Source: Muribaculaceae bacterium
GTDB lineage: Bacteria > Bacteroidota > Bacteroidia > Bacteroidales > Muribaculaceae
Assembly (NCBI GenBank): GCA_017557425.1
Contig: JAFYYU010000003.1
Span: 1-64,000, forward strand
Direction: 5' to 3'
Length of the DNA stretch: 64,000 bases
A program made the position numbers and the translations under genes. Below, one piece after another: positions 47,588 through 55,899 of this stretch. Below the pieces are notes generated by a model. The model was not told the origin of the DNA. It ran no database searches and saw only the letters and a list, made by a program, of their open reading frames with translations. Position 1 is the first letter of the stretch. Every line of letters starts with the position of its first letter.

Positions 47588-48129
47588 GACTCAAACAATC
47601 GCATATCGACAGCAATAATGCCGATGACCCGGAGTTGAGGCGCCTTTATGAGACGGCGTTTCCTGTCCAGGAGCAGATTCCCTACGATGACCTCATCCAG
47701 CTGCTGGATGCCATGGATATCGACTATACCGCCTATTATGACGACGAGGCGTTGGTGGGATTGACGATGGTGCTGAGGCTTCCGCGCTATAATTGGGGAT
47801 GGTACTTTGCCGTGCGTGAAGATTTGCGCGGCAAAGGAATCGGCCAGGAAATCTTGACGGCCGTGCTCGACAAGTACCGCGATGAACGTCCCTTCATCAT
47901 GGATATCGAATCTCCCTTGCAGCCAGATGCTCCCAATCCAGAGCAACGTAAGCGTCGCCATGCTTTCTACCTGCGGAACGGCATGAAGGACACGGGCACG
48001 AGCCGCACTTGGGAGGGCCTCACTTTCACCATCTTGACCAACAGTGACGAGCCGTTTACCCAGCAGGACTATGACGACATTGTCGCAGCCCTGCGTGCCG
48101 TGTGGGAAAACATGCCAGGAGAGCAATAA
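47584..48129 (+). CDS. GNAT-family N-acetyltransferase
   Basis: 181 residues. The acetyl-CoA motif lies at REDLRGKGIGQEIL (near 79-92), the expected R/Q-x-x-G-x-G/A pattern, followed by a final strand block near HAFYLRNGMKD. It overlaps the upstream acyltransferase by 4 bp. The substrate is unknown; the position suggests a role linked to the acyltransferase, or simply cotranscription. Confidence 0.85.
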   Translation: MRLKQSHIDSNNADDPELRRLYETAFPVQEQIPYDDLIQLLDAMDIDYTAYYDDEALVGLTMVLRLPRYNWGWYFAVREDLRGKGIGQEILTAVLDKYRDERPFIMDIESPLQPDAPNPEQRKRRHAFYLRNGMKDTGTSRTWEGLTFTILTNSDEPFTQQDYDDIVAALRAVWENMPGEQ

Positions 48130-48146
48130 GACTATTTAACTTGTTT

Positions 48147-48180
48147 CGTTTGCCTGTTATTTGGCAAACGCTTACTTTTG
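48147..48180 (+). promoter_or_regulatory. Promoter with overlapping 8-bp inverted repeat
   Basis: TTG (48150-48152), 20 bp, TACTTTTG (48173-48180). CGTTTGCC (48147-48154) and GGCAAACG (48163-48170) are inverted copies 8 bp apart, covering the -33 element and most of the spacer: a candidate operator. Confidence 0.65.
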
Positions 48181-48184
48181 CGGC

Positions 48185-49144
48185 ATGAAGCGGGTTTTAC
48201 TCATACTCATGGCCCTGGTTGCCCTCGCCTGTGCAGCGCAGGAAAACCAGACTCTTAAACTGCAGTTTGATCAGTCCAAAATCAGTCCGCAGTTCACCAT
48301 GCCTGAACTGCCGATGACAGTCACGCCAACTACCAATCTCAAACCCACTTTCAACGCCAATCTCCCAACGGCGGCTGACCTCCATTTGGACTTTCAAAGC
48401 CGCCTATCCGACTCACTGGCCATCTACCAGCAGGATTGGTACGATAACCGCATGAGCGCTCTGCCACAATTCCGTTATGACACCAACCCCTACAGTCGCG
48501 ATTGGTCATCAAGCGGCGTCATTACCCGCGTGGGCGGTGGTTACCTCACGGGGGCAGGCTCACACACGACCTACCTGGGTATGGGCAACATCGCAAGCGC
48601 CAGTGTCGCCTTCACAATGCCCATGGGTGACCGTTTTCAGGTCACTACGGGCCTGACGGGCAGCAAGTACCATTTTGACAACAATGCATGGAACGATTAC
48701 GGTGTGTTCGGCAATGCCTCGTTTAGGCTTAACAACCGTCTGTCGCTCAACGCTTTCGGACAGTATTATGTCAACCAGCGTTACCACTCGGTGGCTGCGA
48801 TGCCCTTCTTGGGCAGTTCGTCCTATGGCGGTACGCTGGGCTGGCGCGCCAGCGACAATTTCTCTCTTGACGTGGGCGCCCGCCGCATCTATGACCCCTA
48901 CACGGGCCGATGGCGCACCCTGCCAGTCGTGCAACCCACTTTCAGCCTCTTTGGCGCACCCATCTCCTTCGATGCCGGCCCATTGATTTATCAGGTACTG
49001 GACTACATGTTAGGAAGCGGCAAGAAAAGCAGCAAATGGGACGACCCCAAATACCGTCCCGTCTCCGCCCCCAACGCCGTTACCAGCCAACCCGGCTTCA
49101 ACCCCAACAGCCCAGTGCCCATTCCCGACGCCTTCCGTCACTGA
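48185..49144 (+). CDS. Secreted beta-rich protein of unknown function
   Basis: 319 residues with a signal peptide (MKRVLLILMALVALACAAQ). The body is rich in alternating polar/aromatic strands (YLTGAGSHTTYLGMG, SVAFTMPMGDRFQVTTG, SFRLNNRLSLNAFGQYYV), like outer-membrane beta-barrel or adhesin-like proteins, with a Pro/Asn-rich C-terminus. No family recognised. The ATG at 48185 is only 4 bp after the -7 box, so its mRNA is predicted to be leaderless. The next gene is a Crp-like regulator on the same strand, with its own promoter. Confidence 0.75.
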   Translation: MKRVLLILMALVALACAAQENQTLKLQFDQSKISPQFTMPELPMTVTPTTNLKPTFNANLPTAADLHLDFQSRLSDSLAIYQQDWYDNRMSALPQFRYDTNPYSRDWSSSGVITRVGGGYLTGAGSHTTYLGMGNIASASVAFTMPMGDRFQVTTGLTGSKYHFDNNAWNDYGVFGNASFRLNNRLSLNAFGQYYVNQRYHSVAAMPFLGSSSYGGTLGWRASDNFSLDVGARRIYDPYTGRWRTLPVVQPTFSLFGAPISFDAGPLIYQVLDYMLGSGKKSSKWDDPKYRPVSAPNAVTSQPGFNPNSPVPIPDAFRH

Positions 49145-49185
49145 CAGGTGATTGGGCGAGTTTTAGGTTTTTTTGGGGTATTGTT

Positions 49186-49216
49186 TTGGGTGAGTGGGAA
49201 AGATATTGTAATTTTG
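49186..49216 (+). promoter_or_regulatory. Promoter of the Crp-like gene
   Basis: TTG (49186-49188), 20 bp, TAATTTTG (49209-49216). The in-frame ATG at 49218 lies before the predicted transcription start, so the ATG at 49236 is more likely used. Confidence 0.65.
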
Positions 49217-49235
49217 CATGATAAACCGTGATTGG

Positions 49236-49937
49236 ATGGTCATCAAAAGTACCATACAGGACATCATCAGGGAAGACCTTGCCGAGATTTGGTCCATACT
49301 GAGCAGCGACGAGAAACATCTTGTCGCCGAAAATTTTGTTATCCATACCTACCGCAAGGGCCAGATCATCTATGCCGAAAAAGACGAGCCACAGTATCTG
49401 TGGGTACTCATCAAGGGCAAGGTGAAAAGGTTCAAAAACGGTATTGGCGGCAAACAGCAGATTCTGCGTCTATACCGCCCCATCCAGTACTTCGGCTACC
49501 GAGCTTGGTTTGCCGACGAGCCCTATGTGGCCAGCACGATGGCTATAGAGCCATCCCAAGTGGGCACAATCCCCATGTCGGTTGTGAAACAGCTTATCGA
49601 CGGCAACATGAAATTGGCATGGTTCTTCATTCACGAGTTATCCAAGCATTTGGGAGGTAGCGAGTCCAAGGTGGTCACCCTTACCCAGAAACACATCCGC
49701 GGACGACTTGCCGAGGCCCTGTGTATGCTTGTTGACAATTACGGGTACGAGGACGATGGCAAGACACTGAAGATTTACATGGCCCGCGAGGATTTGGCCA
49801 ACCTGTCGAACATGACCACCGCCAATGCCATCCGCACCCTCTCGACCTTTGCCCAGGAACGCATCATTACTGTTGACGGCCGCCGCATCCGCATTGTTGA
49901 CGAGCCCACATTGCGTAACATCAGCCGATTTGGATAA
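49236..49937 (+). CDS. Crp/Fnr-family transcriptional regulator
   Basis: 233 residues: an N-terminal cyclic-nucleotide-binding-like barrel (about 20-130), a dimerisation helix and a C-terminal winged helix (about 155-225, with the recognition region REDLANLSNMTTANAIRTL). There are no Fnr-type cysteines for an iron-sulfur cluster, and the residues that bind cAMP in E. coli Crp are not evident, so its ligand is unknown. It heads a compact block with DUF4924, rfbD, prfC and amgK-like genes (spacers 5, 3, 24 and 39 bp). Confidence 0.88.
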   Translation: MVIKSTIQDIIREDLAEIWSILSSDEKHLVAENFVIHTYRKGQIIYAEKDEPQYLWVLIKGKVKRFKNGIGGKQQILRLYRPIQYFGYRAWFADEPYVASTMAIEPSQVGTIPMSVVKQLIDGNMKLAWFFIHELSKHLGGSESKVVTLTQKHIRGRLAEALCMLVDNYGYEDDGKTLKIYMAREDLANLSNMTTANAIRTLSTFAQERIITVDGRRIRIVDEPTLRNISRFG

Positions 49938-49942
49938 CGACC

Positions 49943-50509
49943 ATGATTATCGCACAACAAAAACGCCGAGACAACATCGCCGAGTATCTTCTCTACCTGT
50001 GGCAGGTGGAGGATTTGTTGCGTGCATGCCATCTTGATATCGACACGGTCGAGAAAGCTGTCATCTCGCGATATGACGTGGACGAGAAGACACGTCATGA
50101 AATCAAGGAGTGGTACGAATCCCTCATCAAGATGATGGAGCTGGAAAACGTGCGTGAAAAAGGCCATATCCGCGTGTGCCACAACGTTCTCATCCGCCTG
50201 AACGACCTGCACGTGCAACTATTGGCCGACCAGAACCGTTTCCCCGACTACCACGCCGATTATTACCGTACGTTACCCTATATCGTGCAGTTACGCGCCA
50301 CCCTGCCTAAGCAGGAACGTCCCAGCGAGTTGGAAACCTGCTTTAATGCCCTGTATGGTGTGATGATGCTGCACCTTCAAGGCAAGGAGATATCCCAGGA
50401 CACTGCAGCAGCGATTGCCCAGATTTCGCACTTTATCGGCATGCTCGCCGCCTACTACAAGCGCGACGAGGAAAAACCGTTATTCGGTGACGACTTAAAT
50501 GACAATTGA
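49943..50509 (+). CDS. DUF4924 family protein
   Basis: 188 residues, all-helical, without a signal or membrane segment. Its start, MIIAQQKRRDNIAEYLLYLWQ, and its place between a Crp-like gene and rfbD fit DUF4924 proteins, a Bacteroidota family with no known function. The gene begins 5 bp after the regulator's stop. Confidence 0.8.
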   Translation: MIIAQQKRRDNIAEYLLYLWQVEDLLRACHLDIDTVEKAVISRYDVDEKTRHEIKEWYESLIKMMELENVREKGHIRVCHNVLIRLNDLHVQLLADQNRFPDYHADYYRTLPYIVQLRATLPKQERPSELETCFNALYGVMMLHLQGKEISQDTAAAIAQISHFIGMLAAYYKRDEEKPLFGDDLNDN

Positions 50510-50512
50510 CCA

Positions 50513-51418
50513 ATGGCAACCACCAACATACTCATAACAGGCGCTAACGGCCAACTGGGCCACGAGATGCGCAATGTGCTGGCCGATGACCAGCGCTTTA
50601 ACGCCATTTTTACCGATGTGGCTGGCGACGACATCACCCTGCTCGACATCACTGATGAAGAGGCCGTGGAGCGGATGGTTGCCGACAACAAGATCGCTAT
50701 CATTGTCAACTGTGCCGCCTATACCGCCGTTGATGCCGCCGAGGACAACGAACCTCTTGCGGCCCGCCTCAATGGCTATGGCGTGGGCATCCTGGCCCGT
50801 GTTGCCAAGCGACACGACGCACGCATGGTTCACATTTCAACCGACTATGTGTTTGACGGTAACGGCTGTGTTCCCTATACTGAGGACATGCCCACCAACC
50901 CACAATCTGCCTACGGCCGCACCAAGCTTGACGGCGAGCTCCTGTTGCAGGACATCTTGGGTGATGATGCAATTATCCTTCGTACCGCTTGGCTCTACTC
51001 GCCCTACGGCAAGAATTTTGTCAAAACCATGCTCGCATTGGGCAAGGACAAACCCGCCCTGAAAGTCGTGTTTGACCAGGTGGGCTCGCCCACCTGTGCC
51101 CGTGACCTGGCTCACGCTATCGTTACCGTGATGAGTGCTGACGAGTGGCATGGCGGCATCTACCACTACAGCAATGAGGGCGTCATCTCGTGGTATGACT
51201 TCACCAAAGCCATCCATCGTCTTGCAGGCATTACGACCTGTGACGTGCAACCCTGTCACAGCAACGAATTCCCCGCCAAGGCCCACCGTCCCGCCTACAG
51301 CGTGCTTGACAAGACCAAGTTCAAATCCACATTCGGCGTGACTGTCCCCTACTGGCTTGACAGCCTTCAAGATACCCTCGTTGAATTAGGAATTTCAGGC
51401 AAGAGTAATCGTACTTAG
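50513..51418 (+). CDS. rfbD: dTDP-4-dehydrorhamnose reductase
   Basis: 301 residues with a Rossmann fold: GANGQLGHEM near residue 10 binds NAD(P)H, STDYVFDG near 105 and YGRTKLDGE near 129 carry the SDR-type Thr/Tyr/Lys catalytic residues. It reduces dTDP-4-dehydrorhamnose to dTDP-L-rhamnose, a precursor of surface polysaccharides. rfbA, rfbB and rfbC are not in the window. Start 3 bp after DUF4924. Confidence 0.93.
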   Translation: MATTNILITGANGQLGHEMRNVLADDQRFNAIFTDVAGDDITLLDITDEEAVERMVADNKIAIIVNCAAYTAVDAAEDNEPLAARLNGYGVGILARVAKRHDARMVHISTDYVFDGNGCVPYTEDMPTNPQSAYGRTKLDGELLLQDILGDDAIILRTAWLYSPYGKNFVKTMLALGKDKPALKVVFDQVGSPTCARDLAHAIVTVMSADEWHGGIYHYSNEGVISWYDFTKAIHRLAGITTCDVQPCHSNEFPAKAHRPAYSVLDKTKFKSTFGVTVPYWLDSLQDTLVELGISGKSNRT

Positions 51419-51442
51419 AACTTAAAACTTATAACTCAAATA

Positions 51443-53020
51443 ATGTCACTGACAACCGAAATCACCCGCCGCCGCACCTTTGCCATCATCTCCCACCCTG
51501 ATGCAGGCAAGACGACGCTCACCGAGAAGCTGCTGCTCTTTGGTGGTGCCATCCATGTGGCAGGCGCCGTGAAATCCAATAAAATCAAAAAGACAGCCAC
51601 CAGCGACTGGATGGAGATTGAGAAACAACGTGGTATCTCGGTCGCCACCTCGGTCATGGGATTCAACTATGGCAACTACAAGATAAATATCCTTGACACC
51701 CCTGGCCACCAGGACTTTGCCGAGGATACCTACCGCACCCTGACGGCCGTTGACAGCGTGATTATCGTGGTCGATGTCGCCAAGGGCGTAGAGACGCAGA
51801 CACGCAAACTGATGGAGGTGTGCCGTATGCGCAACACCCCTGTCATCATCTTTGTCAACAAACTCGACCGCGAGGGCCGCGACCCGTTTGACATCCTTGA
51901 CGAGCTGGAAGAGGAACTGAAGATTGACGTGCGCCCCCTGAGTTGGCCCATCAACATCGGCGCCCACTTCAAGGGCGTGTACAACATCTACGAGCACAAC
52001 ATCAGCCTGTTCAAGCCCGACAAGCAACACGTGACAGACCGCGTGGACATCAACGACATCAACGACCCCGCCATCGACAAGGCTGTGGGCAAGGCCGATG
52101 CCGAGAAACTGCGTGCCGACATCGAACTCATCGACGGCGTTTATCCCGATTTCAACACGCTCGACTACCTGGATGCCAAGGTGGCACCCGTGTTCTTCGG
52201 GTCGGCGTTGAACACCTTTGGTGTAAAGGAGTTGTTGGACTGCTTTGTGCGGATCGCTCCGTCGCCCCGCCCCGTAAACGCCATCGAGCGCATGGTAGAG
52301 CCCGGCGAGGACAAATTCACGGGCTTCGTATTCAAGATCCACGCCAATATGGATCCCAACCACCGCAGCTGCATCGCGTTTGTCAAGGTATGCTCGGGCG
52401 TGTTCCATCGCAATGGCAATTACCTGCACGTGCGTAGCGGCAAGAGCTACCGCTTCAGCGCCCCGACGGCGTTCATGGCGCAGAAGAAGGAAATCATCGA
52501 CGAGGTTTATCCCGGCGACATCGTGGGTCTGCCCGACAACGGCATTTTTAAGATCGGCGACACCTTGACCGAGGGCGAAGGCCTCCATTTCAAGGGTCTG
52601 CCCAGTTTCTCACCCGAGATGTTCAAGTACATCGAGAACAGCGACCCGATGAAGACCAAGCAACTCAACAAGGGCCTTGAACAGCTGATGGACGAGGGTG
52701 TGGCCCAGATGTTCATCAACCAGTTCAATAACCGCAAGATTATCGGCACCGTGGGACAGCTGCAGTTCGAGGTCATCCAGTACCGCCTGCTCCACGAGTA
52801 CGGTGCCCAGTGCCGCTGGGAACCCATCCACCTCTACAAGGCCTGCTGGATCGAGAGTGACGACGAGGAGGCGCTGGACGCGTTCAAGAAGCGCAAGCAC
52901 CAGTTCATGGCCCTGGACATCGAAGGTCGTGACGTATTCCTTGCTGACAGCAACTACGTCTTGCAGATGGCCCAGCAGGACTTCCCGAAGATTACCTTCC
53001 ACTTCACCAGCGAGTTTTAG
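51443..53020 (+). CDS. prfC: Peptide chain release factor 3
   Basis: 525 residues, typical for RF3. GTPase motifs [13 protein letters not shown] near residue 18, DTPGHQDF near 82 and NKLDREG near 138 are intact, followed by RF3-type domains II and III. RF3 removes RF1/RF2 from the ribosome after termination, driven by GTP. The leader before the ATG is an A-rich iterated linker of the same type as at 23464 and 55389. Its codon use shows no sign of foreign origin. Confidence 0.96.
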   Translation: MSLTTEITRRRTFAIISHPDAGKTTLTEKLLLFGGAIHVAGAVKSNKIKKTATSDWMEIEKQRGISVATSVMGFNYGNYKINILDTPGHQDFAEDTYRTLTAVDSVIIVVDVAKGVETQTRKLMEVCRMRNTPVIIFVNKLDREGRDPFDILDELEEELKIDVRPLSWPINIGAHFKGVYNIYEHNISLFKPDKQHVTDRVDINDINDPAIDKAVGKADAEKLRADIELIDGVYPDFNTLDYLDAKVAPVFFGSALNTFGVKELLDCFVRIAPSPRPVNAIERMVEPGEDKFTGFVFKIHANMDPNHRSCIAFVKVCSGVFHRNGNYLHVRSGKSYRFSAPTAFMAQKKEIIDEVYPGDIVGLPDNGIFKIGDTLTEGEGLHFKGLPSFSPEMFKYIENSDPMKTKQLNKGLEQLMDEGVAQMFINQFNNRKIIGTVGQLQFEVIQYRLLHEYGAQCRWEPIHLYKACWIESDDEEALDAFKKRKHQFMALDIEGRDVFLADSNYVLQMAQQDFPKITFHFTSEF

Positions 53021-53059
53021 TATCATTATTTCTGAAGCATATAATTCAACGAGATAGCA

Positions 53060-54523
53060 ATGGAGAGACTGAAAAGATTATACTTGCAACATGTGGGCAG
53101 CGAACCCACCGACATCGTGCTCATGGACAAAGCCGGCTCTAACCGCCAGTACTACCGTCTGTTGGGGGAACGCTCCATCGTGGGCGTCATCGGCGAGTCG
53201 CGCGAGGAGAATGACGCGTTCATCTACATAGCGCGCCACTTCCGTGAGCAGGGCCTGTCAGTACCCGAGGTTTATGGCGTGAGCGAGGACCACATGGCCT
53301 ATATCCAGGAAGATTTGGGCAAGAAGCCTGAGAACATCCTGTGGAACAAGATTCGCCGCAGCGCCATGACGCATGCCTTCACTAGCGGCGAAAAAGAGCT
53401 GCTGCGCCGCGCCATGCGGGATCTGGTGGATATCCAGTTCCGTGGCAGCCAAGGGTTTGACTATAGCAACTGCTACCCTGCCAAGAGCTTTGACGAGCGT
53501 TCCATCAAGTGGGACCTGAATTACTTCAAATACTGCTTCCTCAAGGCTACTGGCGTGATTTTCAACGAGGACAAGTTGGAAAACGACTTCGAGAAGTTGA
53601 CGCGTGACCTGCTGTCCGTTCCCAGCGACACGTTCATGTACCGCGACTTCCAGTCCCGCAACGTGATGCTGGTGGGCGATTCAGACCATCCCGCTGAATG
53701 CAAACTGGCCTTTATCGACTTCCAGGGCGGCCGCCGTGGCCCGTACTACTATGACGTGGCCTCATTCGTATGGCAGTCTCGCGCCAAGTATCCCGACGAT
53801 TTGAAGAAGGATCTCGTCAAGGCCTATCTCGAGAAACTCAAGCAGTACCAGCCCGACCTCGACGAGAAGGAATTCTATGACAACCTGCGCCTGTTCGTGC
53901 TCTTCCGCACGCTGCAGGTACTGGGTGCCTACGGTTTCCGCGGCTATTTCGAGAAAAAGCCCGACTTCATGAAGAACAGCATCGTCCCTGCCGTCGCCAA
54001 CCTGCGCAAACTGGTCATCGACAAGCCGTTCACCCAATATCCCTACCTGAGCCTTGTCATCGACGAGCTGGTGAACCTCAAGGACTTTGTCAGCGAGGAT
54101 AAGGGACTGACCGTCAGGGTAATGAGCTTCGCTTACAAGAAGGGCATTCCTCACGACTCGTCGGGTAACGGTGGCGGTTTCGTGTTTGATTGCCGCGCGT
54201 TGAACAACCCGGGCAAATATGACAAATACAAGGCCTTTACGGGACTTGACAAGAACGTGATCGACTTCCTGAAAAAGGAGAGTACCATCGACAAGTGGCT
54301 GGAACATGTCTATGCCCTGGTCGATGAATCGGTCGAGCGTTACATGAAGCGCAGCTTTACCGATTTGATGGTATGCTTCGGCTGTACTGGCGGCCAGCAC
54401 CGCTCGGTCTATGCCGCTGAGCATCTTGCCGAGCACATCCACGATAAATTCAACGTGCGTGTCGAGCTCTCGCACCGCGAGCAGCCCGACCACGAGCGCA
54501 CCCTCAATCCCACCGTGCAATGA
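53060..54523 (+). CDS. amgK: AmgK-like sugar kinase fused to RapZ C-terminal domain
   Basis: 487 residues. Residues 1-330 form an aminoglycoside-phosphotransferase-like kinase: the catalytic loop YRDFQSRN (near 194) gives Asp and Asn, and the metal-binding FIDFQGGRRGPYYYD follows near 218. This matches AmgK, the anomeric N-acetylmuramate/N-acetylglucosamine kinase. Residues 350-480 match the C-terminal domain of RapZ (SFAYKKGIPHD ... FDCRALNNPG ... GCTGGQHRSV near 450). In E. coli that domain binds glucosamine-6-phosphate and small RNAs. The RapZ ATPase half is absent. The gene overlaps a MurU-like gene by 4 bp, which supports a MurNAc recycling role. Confidence 0.88.
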   Translation: MERLKRLYLQHVGSEPTDIVLMDKAGSNRQYYRLLGERSIVGVIGESREENDAFIYIARHFREQGLSVPEVYGVSEDHMAYIQEDLGKKPENILWNKIRRSAMTHAFTSGEKELLRRAMRDLVDIQFRGSQGFDYSNCYPAKSFDERSIKWDLNYFKYCFLKATGVIFNEDKLENDFEKLTRDLLSVPSDTFMYRDFQSRNVMLVGDSDHPAECKLAFIDFQGGRRGPYYYDVASFVWQSRAKYPDDLKKDLVKAYLEKLKQYQPDLDEKEFYDNLRLFVLFRTLQVLGAYGFRGYFEKKPDFMKNSIVPAVANLRKLVIDKPFTQYPYLSLVIDELVNLKDFVSEDKGLTVRVMSFAYKKGIPHDSSGNGGGFVFDCRALNNPGKYDKYKAFTGLDKNVIDFLKKESTIDKWLEHVYALVDESVERYMKRSFTDLMVCFGCTGGQHRSVYAAEHLAEHIHDKFNVRVELSHREQPDHERTLNPTVQ

Positions 54524-55296
54524 AAGCGCTGATTTTTGCCGCTGGACTGGGCACCCGCTTGCGCCCGTTGACCAACGACCGTCCCAAGGCGATGGTCGAG
54601 ATTGCCGGCAAGCCCATGCTGCAGCACGTCATCGAGCGTGTGGCGGCAGCAGGCTTTGACGACATCACCATCAACATCCACCATTACGGGCAGATGATCA
54701 TCGACTTCCTGGAGCGCAACGACAACTTCGGACTCAATATCCACATCAGCGACGAGCGCGGACTGTTGCTCGACACGGGTGGCGGCATCCTCAAGGCGCG
54801 CCAGTGGCTCGACGGCGACGAGCCGTTCCTGGTACACAACACCGACATCATCAGCACGCTGGACTTGAAGGCGTTTTATGACTACCATGTCAAGCACGAC
54901 GCGCTGGCGACTATCCTCGTCAAGGAACGCAAGACACAGCGCTATTTCCTGCTCGACGAGAACGACCGCCTGTGCGGATGGACCAACAAGGCGACGGGTG
55001 AGTTCAAGCCCGAGGCCGAGAAACTGCAGGGCCGCAACCTGCGGGAACTGGCCTTCGGCGGGCTGCACATCATCTCGCCGCGCGTCTTCCCCGAGTTGGA
55101 GCGTTTCCGCCGTAAGGGCGGGGAGGAAAAGTTCTCCATCGTGCCTTTCTACATCGGCATGTGCACCCATCACCTGATTCAGGGCTACCATCCCGACAGC
55201 GACTACCAGTGGCTCGACATCGGCAAGCCCGAGACGCTGGCCCAGGCCCAAGAATTACTACAGCCAGACAACTCGGACGACACGGCCACAAGCTAA
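54520..55296 (+). CDS. murU: MurU-like sugar-1-phosphate nucleotidyltransferase
   Basis: 258 residues. The N-terminal FAAGLGTRLRPLTNDRPKAMV is the nucleotide-binding signature, DTGGGI lies near residue 87 and HNTDI near 106. The closest functional match is MurU, which makes UDP-MurNAc from MurNAc-1-phosphate; alternatives are other hexose-1-phosphate transferases. ATGA overlap with the AmgK-RapZ fusion means the two are coupled: kinase then nucleotidyltransferase, the recycling bypass described in Pseudomonas. Activity on MurNAc is inferred, not shown. Confidence 0.85.
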   Translation: MKALIFAAGLGTRLRPLTNDRPKAMVEIAGKPMLQHVIERVAAAGFDDITINIHHYGQMIIDFLERNDNFGLNIHISDERGLLLDTGGGILKARQWLDGDEPFLVHNTDIISTLDLKAFYDYHVKHDALATILVKERKTQRYFLLDENDRLCGWTNKATGEFKPEAEKLQGRNLRELAFGGLHIISPRVFPELERFRRKGGEEKFSIVPFYIGMCTHHLIQGYHPDSDYQWLDIGKPETLAQAQELLQPDNSDDTATS

Positions 55297-55313
55297 GACG
55301 CTAAGGCGCTAAG
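55292..55313 (+). repeat. Dispersed intergenic repeat, copy 2
   Basis: GCTAAGACGC-T-AAGGCGCTAA begins on the stop codon of the MurU-like gene; copy 1 is at 4653. Confidence 0.6.
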
Positions 55314-55388
55314 ATTTATTTAAACTTTCCAGCCTTTCAGCCATCTAAATAATTGTTACCGTCCACCCTTCCAGGCGACAGTAATCAT

Positions 55389-55425
55389 ACTAAAAACTTA
55401 AAACTAAAAACTAAGAACTAAATAA
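55389..55425 (+). repeat. ACTAAAAACTTAAAACT-type linker
   Basis: Iterated CTAAAAACT units run up to the ATG of the FMN-binding protein gene. Confidence 0.5.
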
Positions 55426-55875
55426 ATGAACAAGACCATCATCATCGCAGCCATCATGCTGCTCGTGGCAGGCACCGTTTCGCTGGATGCCCGCACCAAG
55501 AAGAAAACCACGACCAAGAAGGCTACCACCTCGCAGGTCATCTACACCGGCGACATCGCCAGCAAGGTCATTGGCTACAACGGCACCACCCCGCTCAACA
55601 TCACTGTCAAGAACGGCGTTATCGAGAATATCGAGGTGCTCCAGAACGAGGAGTCACCCGCTTACCTCAAGCGCGCCAAGGACAAGGTGCTGCCGCAGTA
55701 CATCGGCAAGACCGTCGCCGAGGCCAAGAAGCTCAAACCCGACATCGCCACTGGTGCGACCTACACCAGCGAAGCCATCATCAAAAACATACAGATGGGC
55801 CTCGACAAGGCAAAGTCGACATCAACCAGCAAGAAAGCGACTACCAAGAAGAAAACCACCAAGAAACGCCACTAA
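55426..55875 (+). CDS. Secreted FMN-binding domain protein with Lys/Thr-rich tails
   Basis: 149 residues. A signal peptide (AIMLLVAGTVSLDA) is followed by a basic segment (RTKKKTTTKKATT), then an FMN-binding domain (about 38-125) with ATGATYTSEAI near 105, the SGAT-like site where FMN is joined to Thr by ApbE-type enzymes in related proteins. The chain ends in a second basic run (KKATTKKKTTKKRH). Such domains carry electrons in extracytoplasmic redox chains. No ApbE or partner flavoprotein gene is in the window. The sialidase-like gene follows after 24 bp. Confidence 0.8.
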   Translation: MNKTIIIAAIMLLVAGTVSLDARTKKKTTTKKATTSQVIYTGDIASKVIGYNGTTPLNITVKNGVIENIEVLQNEESPAYLKRAKDKVLPQYIGKTVAEAKKLKPDIATGATYTSEAIIKNIQMGLDKAKSTSTSKKATTKKKTTKKRH

Positions 55876-55899
55876 ACTGCTGTCTTCAGCCCCTGGTCC

